In this document: piece by piece, positions 6,397 to 11,486 of the stretch | Layout of the letters: each line of letters begins with the position of its first letter | Numbering within the stretch: position 1 is the stretch's first letter | NCBI GenBank assembly: GCA_019423795.1 | Contig: JAHZAT010000023.1 | Location: forward strand, 1 to 11,486 | DNA length: 11,486 nucleotides | Source: Clostridiales bacterium | Lineage (GTDB): Bacteria; Bacillota; Clostridia; Lachnospirales; Lachnospiraceae | Reading direction: 5' to 3' | Position numbers and translations under genes: made by a program | Notes under the pieces: model-generated | The model's database searches: none | Told to the model about the DNA's origin: nothing | The model's input: only the letters and a program-made list of their open reading frames with translations

Positions 6397-7446
6397 TTAT
6401 TTAATTCGCTCCATTATGTACACATTATTTGAAGATTTATCATCTTCATATAGTATTACATCATCGATCAAAAAGTTTATGCCTCCTGTCTTATATGTCG
6501 GTTTTTTTATAATATATGATTTGTTATCTTTTAAATCAAATACTTGCATTCCTTCATGCTCAGAATCATACATAACTTCGTCTACAATAACTTTTGTGGA
6601 ATCCGCTATGGCATTTGCTCCTCCTTGAAATTCAAAAATCTTTTTATCCTTTTCATTTTTTTCATATTCATACATGACTTGTCGACCTATATCATCTTTA
6701 GTTTCCCATTTTGTATAATATAGTTTCCCATTATATACTGTTATTTCCATGTATATTGGATGATTGTCCATCTCATAATCCTCATACCATTTTATTCCTC
6801 GAATTCTCTGTTGTTTCTGCGTATTTAAATTTATCTCATAAATACCAGCTCCTCCTTTATCTATATAATATAAACATTCTCCTCCAAAACATATTTGCCT
6901 CATGTAACCTTTTATAAGAACTTTATATTTTTCTTCATTATATTGAACAACATATAAATTTGTATAATCCTCCATTATTATATACAATTTATTATGGTAC
7001 ATTTTTACCGAAACAACTTCTGCATTTACCCCACATTTCTTCAAATTTTCTTTTGATAAAATCTTTGTGTATTTTCCTTTGAAATTACTTTTATATATTT
7101 CTTGATTATATATATAATACAGATAATTTCCTTCTAGAGATAAGCCGCCTTTATTTACTCTCTTAAATGTTACGATTACTGATTTTTCTTTACTTTGTTT
7201 ATTTACTTTTATAATTTTTTTACCATTTTCTATGTAAAAAACATAACTTTTATTTTCTACAACTGGATTTATGATTCTTAATGATCCATACCCATCATCA
7301 CTTTTTATCTGCATTTTTTTAACATCTAAAATTTGAGATAATTTTCTATTAGAATTAACTTGTTTTTTCGTCGTCTTTCCATTACAAGCAGTCAGCATTA
7401 TTAAACAGAAAATTAATAACAGATATCTAGTTTTTCTTTGTTTCAT
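6397..7446 (-). CDS. Lipoprotein with beta-propeller-like repeats
   Basis: A 349-aa exported lipoprotein. The first 20 residues (MKQRKTRYLLLIFCLIMLTA) are a type II signal peptide with lipobox L18-T19-A20-C21. The mature part repeats short strands of the kind GNYLYYIYNQEIYKSN, NKLYIIMEDYTNLYVV, GECLYYIDKGGAGIYEIN and NGKLYYTKWET, the pattern of DUF5050/propeller-type proteins. I chose the ATG at 7444-7446, which has AGGAGG nine bases upstream; the longer frame to 7482 starts in the AT-rich leader. It lies between right-end fragments D and E, downstream of an Rhs remnant, so it may be an outer-surface immunity protein whose toxin tip is lost. That role is inferred only from context. The gene looks intact. 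Confidence 0.78.
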   Translation of the reverse strand: MKQRKTRYLLLIFCLIMLTACNGKTTKKQVNSNRKLSQILDVKKMQIKSDDGYGSLRIINPVVENKSYVFYIENGKKIIKVNKQSKEKSVIVTFKRVNKGGLSLEGNYLYYIYNQEIYKSNFKGKYTKILSKENLKKCGVNAEVVSVKMYHNKLYIIMEDYTNLYVVQYNEEKYKVLIKGYMRQICFGGECLYYIDKGGAGIYEINLNTQKQQRIRGIKWYEDYEMDNHPIYMEITVYNGKLYYTKWETKDDIGRQVMYEYEKNEKDKKIFEFQGGANAIADSTKVIVDEVMYDSEHEGMQVFDLKDNKSYIIKKPTYKTGGINFLIDDVILYEDDKSSNNVYIMERIK

Positions 7447-7530
7447 GTTCTTCCTCCTCATTGTATAAATTTCAAATTCCATACCGCCTTGTTATCTTTT
7501 GCAATTTTCTTGCAACTTCTACCCTCTGAA

Positions 7531-7564
7531 TCTTTTTTCTTGTTTTCTGACTTCATAAGGTCTG
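7531..7564 (-). mobile_element. MITE-like element, right-end fragment E (about 34 bp)
   Basis: TCTTTTTTCTTGTTTTCTGA then CTTCATAAGGTCTG, nearly identical to the right end of the full copies. The inner boundary is the same as in fragment D (both begin AATCTTTTTTCTT). In the minus direction an Rhs frame passes straight into it: ANGHVNKEVTNEADL, then MKSENKKKD from the element, stopping after 26 more codons at 7458. Confidence 0.6.
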
Positions 7565-7930
7565 CTTCATTTGTCACTTCTTTGTTTACATGTCCGTTGG
7601 CATCTTTAACACTGGTCGTGGTCTTTCCATCCGTTCCCATGTCATAAGGAATACTGTTACTGATGGTTTCGTTTCCATTCTTTCTGCTGACACCTGTGAC
7701 ACGGTTCTGGTCATCATAAGTATAGATTGTGACATTTCCATCGGTAACAGCACTCTCATTTTTCCATTGACATCATATGCAGTCTCATTAATAATGGTAT
7801 CTTTTCCTATAGTAATACTGTCTCCATCAACAACCGGCTGGCTGATCGTATGAGTTATTTTTATAACCATCTATGATTGTCATATCTTTTTAAGCATCAA
7901 ATTTCTCTGGTAACTGTCTCTTTGTCATAT
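7562..7930 (-). pseudogene. Rhs/YD-repeat core remnant with frameshift and stops
   Basis: On the minus strand one frame reads ITIGKDTIINETAYDVNGK and, after a shift near 7757, another reads AVTDGNVTIYTYDDQNRVTG, RKNGNETISNSIPYDMG and TTTSVKDANGHVNKEVTNEAD. These are typical YD-repeat motifs. Further upstream, KRQLPEKFDA is followed by a TAA and KDMTIIDGYKNNSYDQ. There is at least one frameshift plus a nonsense codon, so it is a dead core piece. The second half is a close paralogue of the Rhs piece at the right window edge. It begins directly after the stop of the 7940-8982 gene and ends in element fragment E. Confidence 0.72.
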
Positions 7931-7939
7931 CTAATAATT

Positions 7940-8982
7940 TTACCATACTGGCTGCACATTCACCTTTCTAATCAGCTTTCCACCATAAGAATAAATATAC
8001 ATTTTCCTGTTTTTATAGTCTTCACCTGTTATGTCTATTACTATATATGATTTTGTAAATATGACTGATGTCCACGCACTATTCTTATTATTTTTGCTTT
8101 CAGATGCAATCTTTTTAATTTCTCCTGTCTTTATATCTAACACAAAAACATCCATATTATTTGTACTATAGTATAATTTGTTATTGTCTATCTTTAAATT
8201 ATCATTTAAAAAGTCTTCTTCTTTTTTCAGATCTTTTATATAATACTTTTTCTTCTTACTCTTTTTATCATATGAATAAACATTTAACCCATCCGTTACC
8301 ATGAAATGTTCGTCATCTATATATCCTGCCCACATAATATCTCCCCTATTTTTACATTTCACGATGGTTTTATCACTTAAATTTATTTCATAGATTTGCT
8401 TATCTACATTATTGTATGTATACAATTTTCCATGATCCTGTCTTAATATATAGGAGAATTCGCCTTTTAGAAAAACTTCTGTTTTCCCTGTTTTTAAATT
8501 TTTTCTATATATATTATTTTTAAAATCACTTGCCCCACTTTCTTTTAAATAATACATATATTCTGGTGATATGGTGCAAATTCCTGCCTGATCCAACTCT
8601 TCTTTGCCAAAGCCAAATCCTTTTGTCTTTTTGGAATATAATTCAATTCCTTCTTCCGCTCCAAATCTGTTATAATAAATTTTTTGTTTATTTAGTATAA
8701 ATTTACTTCCAAATCCATAATAAGGAATCATACTACTTTTTATTAACTTCCATTTATTATGTTCAACGTCATATAAATACAATCTGTTCCATGGCGTTGT
8801 TGGAAATGTTGTTACCCCACCTGTATCAAGTAAGATTTTATCTTCTTGTGTATATTCGTTCATATTTGAGATTATTGAATCAACTTTCATTTGAGGCAGA
8901 TATTGAATTGCTAATAAAATTCCATTAATTACTATTAATACAAAAATTATCTTTACTATTAAAACTATTTTTTTCTTACCAT
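7940..8982 (-). CDS. Membrane-anchored propeller-like protein, frameshifted at a start-proximal A tract
   Basis: The intact open part (start 8888-8890, 316 aa) has repeated strands such as RLYLYDVEHNKWKLI, GKLYTYNNVDKQIYEIN, DGLNVYSYDKKSKKKKYY and MDVFVLDIKTGEIKKI, a DUF5050/propeller-like pattern related in style to the 349-aa lipoprotein. The real start is probably the ATG at 8980-8982, with GAGGAGATGATATA before it. From there the frame reads MVRKK and then stops. Adding one A to the seven-A tract (plus-strand T7, 8968-8974) restores KKIVLIVKIIFVLIVINGIL, a clean membrane anchor, and a protein of 347 aa. So it is a fresh frameshift, a slippage switch or a sequencing error. The upstream region abuts a group II intron end. 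Role possibly immunity or surface function, by context only. Confidence 0.65.
8968..8974 (-). repeat. Seven-base A tract that sets the reading frame
   Basis: Seven T on the plus strand, seven A in the coding strand, at codons 3-5 after a well-placed ATG. With eight A the frame opens through a membrane anchor into the 347-aa protein; with seven it hits TAG at codon 6. Its position makes it a candidate for slipped-strand on/off switching. Confidence 0.5.
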
Positions 8983-9003
8983 TATATCATCTCCTCACAT
9001 TAA

Positions 9004-9146
9004 ATCGAGTAGGAGGCGGTGACTAACCGCCGTCCTCTCACAGCACCGTACGTACCGTTCGGTATACGGCGCTTTCAATAGTTGACGTGCACTGACTGAT
9101 AGGCTATGGCTAAATCATAAAAGCCACGGCGTATAACTTAAGGTAG
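9004..9146 (-). mobile_element. 3' end of a bacterial class-C-type group II intron (domains V and VI), truncated
   Basis: Domain V is at 9043-9072 on the minus strand: GCGCCGUA pairs with UACGGUGC, UACC with GGUA under a GAAC loop, and a two-base CG bulge sits on the 3' side. The catalytic triad position is CGC, as in class C introns, instead of AGC. Domain VI (9007-9039) pairs GAG/CUC, AGGA/UCCU and GGCGGU/ACCGCC, with a bulged A (complement of 9010) as branch point seven bases from a terminal AU at 9004. Domains I-III and the reverse transcriptase are missing: intron sequence stops at inverted-repeat element C. The 3' exon begins TTAATGTGAGGAG, directly at the ribosome site of the next gene. 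It cannot splice or move on its own. Confidence 0.75.
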
Positions 9147-9283
9147 CGTAGTCCTTATGAAATCTGATATTTTTTATATTATTAAATTTATCGCGATTAT
9201 TCTAGCTACTTTTCTGATTTTGCTATTCTTCCTTGTTTTATTGTATCTCTTTTTCCTCGTTTTCTGACTTCGTAAGGTCTACA
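9147..9283 (-). mobile_element. MITE-like inverted-repeat element, copy C (full, 137 bp)
   Basis: Left end CGTAGTCCTTATGAAATC (9147-9164), right end GACTTCGTAAGGTCTAC (9266-9282). The left flank is again GGTA. The interior aligns with copy B along its length with scattered substitutions, so it is the most diverged full copy. The short internal ATG frame of copies A and B has become ACG here. It separates the intron remnant from the 444-aa gene. Bases 9284-9346, between it and that gene's end, hold nothing I recognise. Confidence 0.72.
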
Positions 9284-9346
9284 GGACCCAATGTGGTCAA
9301 CTCATGAAAATGTTCTAACATAAGCAGAACCTCTTAGATTTAATAC

Positions 9347-9358
9347 CTTTACTAATTA
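9347..9358 (-). repeat. 12-bp gene-end repeat CTTTACTAATTA, copy 2
   Basis: The repeat covers the TAA stop of the 444-aa gene (9356-9358) plus nine downstream bases. That gene is unrelated to the 96-aa gene and its relic, which end in the same 12 bases. Confidence 0.6.
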
Positions 9359-10690
9359 CTTTTTATACCAATCTATAATTTTTTCTACTCCCATTTCTTT
9401 GGCATACTCATATATTGTTTCCGTTCCGCCCTTATAATTTTTATCCTTTAACTTCAAAAACAATTTATAAGCATAATCTTCATTTCCCTCATTCATTGCT
9501 TCTATCACTGCCTGCTTTATATACCAGTCAGATCGTAAGTCTAAATATTTTAATACCAGCTCTGCCATCTTCACATTTCCTGTCTGTGCTGTTTTTAGCA
9601 GGGCTTCTTGATTATCCATACCTGCTTCCAATAATTGTTTTGCTGTTGTTATTTGATCTTTCGATATAGCATATAACAAAGCATCTTCTCCAAAGCGATT
9701 TTTGTGTGTCAGTTTTAGGTTTTGAGCTAACAAGTTATTTAACAGCTTTTGATTTCCATATCCCGCTGCTATCATAAGCATTGTATTTCCATCTTTATCT
9801 GTAAGTTTTGCTTCTTCTTTTGTCCCCTCTGTTTTCTGTCCTCTTGCTGCCTTTAAGAGAACCTTTTGTTCTGCTGTCATATCTGTTTCTGGATTCTGGT
9901 TTAATTTATCATATACCCAATCCAAAACCTTATAATTGCAACTTGCTGCTTTCCATCGATAATTCCAAGGCTGTATCACAGCATTTTTTGTTTCTTCCGT
10001 TATAACCGCACCCATTTTTATTTCATCTTTTAATTGTTTAAGAATCTGCTTCTCTGAAAGATCACTCCTAATTGCAAATTCTAGTACGCCTTGTCCTTCA
10101 TTATTTCTTTTACTTATATCGGCTCCATTGTCTTTCAATTGATGAAAAATCTTCATATTGCCTGTATAAGATGCTATCATCAACAAAGTATTCCCTTGTG
10201 CATCTGCATAATTTATATTTGATTTGTCTTTGAGTTGCTTTATAATCTTCTGCTCATCAATCTCTTGTTTTAGAATGGAAAGATATAGTGGATTGTTGTC
10301 TTTTTTTGAGTAAAAAGATTCCCCTGTGTTATCTCTTTCATCATATTGTTTATTCTTTGACAGATTTATTTTTGTGCCATTGATATAAACAATGTTTTCT
10401 GATTTCCAGACAATATATGCCCATGAAGTATTTGGCTGCCAGTATATGTTTTTCTTTGTTTGATCATTTTTAAGTTCTACTAATACGGAAGCATTTTCTT
10501 TGTTTGTATCTGCTGTATATACATTAAGTTGATGATTCTTAGATGGTGAATATGTTGTAAACAATCTTCTTTTTAATTTGATTGTATCTATCTTATTGGA
10601 TTGCGTAAAATATATATATGCTAAAATGATGATACATGGAATTATAAGTAAAATTAATTGGTATCGTTTCTTTGTGAATCCCTTTTTCAT
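9356..10690 (-). CDS. Membrane-anchored DUF5412-like plus ankyrin-repeat protein
   Basis: A 444-aa protein with one N-terminal membrane helix (about residues 12-30, LILLIIPCIIILAYIYF) and the bulk outside. Residues 45-125 follow the DUF5412 pattern: SPSKNHQLNVYTAD, VLVELKND, KKNIYWQPN, YIVWKSENIVYINGTKINL. Two ankyrin blocks follow, about 150-225 (DAQGNTLLMIASYTGNMKIF, LKDNGADISKRNNEG) and 290-400 (DKDGNTMLMIAAGYGNQKLL, FGEDALLYAISKDQITTAKQ, LLEAGM). The ATG at 10688-10690 is preceded by GGAGGAAAAAGGT. The gene looks intact. It follows a truncated ankyrin gene copy and precedes element C. As an anchored binding protein in an Rhs locus it could be an immunity protein, but no cognate tip remains beside it. 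Confidence 0.75.
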   Translation of the reverse strand: MKKGFTKKRYQLILLIIPCIIILAYIYFTQSNKIDTIKLKRRLFTTYSPSKNHQLNVYTADTNKENASVLVELKNDQTKKNIYWQPNTSWAYIVWKSENIVYINGTKINLSKNKQYDERDNTGESFYSKKDNNPLYLSILKQEIDEQKIIKQLKDKSNINYADAQGNTLLMIASYTGNMKIFHQLKDNGADISKRNNEGQGVLEFAIRSDLSEKQILKQLKDEIKMGAVITEETKNAVIQPWNYRWKAASCNYKVLDWVYDKLNQNPETDMTAEQKVLLKAARGQKTEGTKEEAKLTDKDGNTMLMIAAGYGNQKLLNNLLAQNLKLTHKNRFGEDALLYAISKDQITTAKQLLEAGMDNQEALLKTAQTGNVKMAELVLKYLDLRSDWYIKQAVIEAMNEGNEDYAYKLFLKLKDKNYKGGTETIYEYAKEMGVEKIIDWYKK

Positions 10691-10732
10691 ACCTTTTTCC
10701 TCCGTTCCTTATCATTTATATCACAATCTTGT

Positions 10733-10763
10733 ATTGGAATCAGGCTTTGCACCTGATTCCAAT
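10733..10763 (-). repeat. Perfect 12-bp hairpin ahead of the 444-aa gene
   Basis: ATTGGAATCAGG (10733-10744) and CCTGATTCCAAT (10752-10763) are exactly complementary around a 7-base loop, CTTTGCA. The same segment in the fuller ankyrin gene (5942-5966) codes for ESGAKPDS with only a 9-bp stem. It lies about 42 bp upstream of the 444-aa start codon, within the leader. There is no U-run, so it is not a standard terminator. It could affect mRNA stability or be incidental. Confidence 0.45.
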
Positions 10764-10963
10764 AGGCTATTTAACATGTCCATTTCCACTCTCAATCTCT
10801 CTGACAGCTAATTCTAACGGCTTCGTTTTTGATGATATTTTGATTGTTTCTTTTGCAAGTTCTGCATGATTTTTCAATGCTTCCTTTACGCCTTGCATAT
10901 TGGGATTGCAAATAGAATCGTATAACTGTTTTTTGGATATATCCTTGTCTTTATCTTTACTAA
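10734..10963 (-). pseudogene. Truncated paralogue of the ankyrin lipoprotein gene
   Basis: From 10960 the minus strand reads SKDKDKDISKKQLYDSICN, then NMQGVKEALKNHAE and SSKTKPLELAVREIES, almost the same as the 376-aa protein. It then jumps over about 125 bp and continues, out of frame, with MDMLN, LLESGAKPDS before running out. The signal peptide is absent: the match starts immediately after the TAA of the 96-aa gene. Compared with the 5240-6370 copy it has an internal deletion, a frameshift and no 3' half, so it is a dead duplicate lying between the 96-aa and 444-aa genes. Confidence 0.75.
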
Positions 10964-10966
10964 TTA
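10955..10966 (-). repeat. 12-bp gene-end repeat CTTTACTAATTA, copy 3
   Basis: Covers the TAA stop of the 96-aa gene (10964-10966) and runs into the start of the ankyrin relic (AGTAAAGATAAAG), so it is also the junction of two modules. Confidence 0.6.
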
Positions 10967-11254
10967 TGCTCCCGTGGCAAACCTTGCGATATAAAATATA
11001 GCATGTCGTTCAACCAGCCAGCGATCTAATACTCCTTGTGTAGCTTTATCTACAGGATATGGTTCTATAATATATGCCTTCTGATTTGACTTCAATTTAT
11101 GGCTCTTATCTAATATTAAACTTCCTGTTATTGCCTCTTTAGGATATCCTGATATAAATACACTAAAGCGAACAGCGCCTTTATCTGTCATAAAACTATA
11201 GATTAAAAGGATTATGATAACTCCATAAATTAGAAATTTTCTTATTTTATCCAT
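10964..11254 (-). CDS. Small single-span membrane protein, possible immunity protein
   Basis: A 96-aa protein with a short basic start, one membrane helix (residues 8-21, LIYGVIIILLIYSF) and an outside or periplasm-like domain of about 70 residues (VRFSVFISGYPKEAITGSLI, YIIEPYPVDKATQGVLDRWL). I do not recognise the family. The ATG at 11252-11254 has AGGAGG seven bases upstream. It follows the stop of an Rhs piece by 35 bp, the usual position for an immunity gene. A dead copy of its 3' end lies at 3144-3229, next to another Rhs-tip cassette, so this gene has been duplicated together with the locus. It looks intact. The immunity role is from context only. Confidence 0.65.
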   Translation of the reverse strand: MDKIRKFLIYGVIIILLIYSFMTDKGAVRFSVFISGYPKEAITGSLILDKSHKLKSNQKAYIIEPYPVDKATQGVLDRWLVERHAIFYIARFATGA

Positions 11255-11289
11255 AATTCATCCTCCTATAATTAATCATTTAAAATGAA

Positions 11290-11486
11290 TTATTCTATGA
11301 TTTTCAGCATCACTCCTTTGTTTACATGTACGTTGGCATCTTTGACACTAGTCATAGTTTTTCCATCCGTTCCCATATCATATGAAATACTGTTATTGAT
11401 GGTTTCGTTTCCATTCTTTCTGTCTACACCTGTGGCATAGTTCTGGTCATCATAAGTATAAGTTGTGACATTTCTGTTCCCATCAT
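11290..11486 (-). CDS. Rhs/YD-repeat protein, 3' end (5' part outside the window)
   Basis: An open minus-strand frame enters from the right edge and reads VTTYTYDDQN, TGVDRKNGNETINNSISYDM, GTDGKTMTSVKDANVHVNK, then GVMLKIIE and a TAA (11290-11292). The YD-repeat style is clear, and it is a close paralogue of the remnant at 7562-7720. The two agree up to HVNK and then diverge: here the frame ends after eight more codons, with no hyperconserved core end, DPSG junction or toxin tip. It is therefore a prematurely ended core, although the rest could be intact beyond the window. Confidence 0.7.
   Translation of the reverse strand, partial: DGNRNVTTYTYDDQNYATGVDRKNGNETINNSISYDMGTDGKTMTSVKDANVHVNKGVMLKIIE

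Noticed and set aside
7586..7870. 94-codon minus-strand frame in the Rhs remnant taken as one protein
   Set aside because: Only its first third is in the Rhs frame; after the frameshift it is a shadow, so I describe the region as a pseudogene.
2994..9283. Element copies as a CRISPR array or integron attC sites
   Set aside because: Copies are kilobases apart with genes between, have terminal inverted repeats and no regular spacers, and lack integron core sites.

Overview
The window looks like an accessory region of a low-GC, Gram-positive gut clostridium, most likely Lachnospiraceae. This rests on the AT-rich DNA, strong AGGAGG-type ribosome binding sites, the Rhs/YD-repeat wall-toxin style and a bacterial class-C group II intron remnant; no marker gene fixes the genus. 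Apart from a scrambled remnant at the left edge, every recognisable gene is on the minus strand, so the locus reads from 11486 down to 1012.

Left flank (1-2830). Bases 1-260 hold no recognisable gene but are rich in small hairpins. Bases 262-1005 (+) are a scar of a beta-glucoside utilisation operon: pieces of a PTS EIIA domain, a GH1 6-phospho-beta-glucosidase and a BglG/LicT-type PRD regulator joined into one open frame. The scar runs into the 3' end of an intact EamA-type transporter (1012-1893, -). Next comes a compact two-gene module, an MNT nucleotidyltransferase and a HEPN/HI0074-family partner (2040-2727, -), probably a toxin-antitoxin pair.

Central and right part (2890-11486). This is a decayed, reshuffled Rhs polymorphic-toxin locus. 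Four pieces of Rhs protein are present (2890-2999, 4003-5106, 7562-7930, 11290-11486). Only the second keeps a C-terminal toxin tip, followed at once by two small related genes (174 and 64 aa) that look like its immunity genes. The other pieces alternate with genes for exported or membrane-anchored proteins that could be immunity proteins of lost tips: a 349-aa lipoprotein, a related membrane-anchored beta-propeller-like protein, two ankyrin-repeat proteins, and a 96-aa single-span protein. Several are truncated, duplicated or frameshifted.

The main new observation is a short element with imperfect 18-bp terminal inverted repeats (CGTAGCCCTTATGAAATC / GACTTCATAAGGTCTACG). It is present as three full copies of 123-137 bp and two right-end fragments of about 35 bp, all in the same orientation. 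Every copy lies at a junction between modules. One supplies the stop codon of an ankyrin gene, and two right ends supply the start codon and first residues of chimeric frames. The element behaves like a MITE that was either a target or a substrate for cassette reshuffling. A second boundary signal, the 12-mer CTTTACTAATTA, covers the stop codon of three genes or gene remnants.

These are readings by eye. Names resting on remembered family patterns (DUF7336, DUF5412, the toxin tip, immunity roles) need profile searches.
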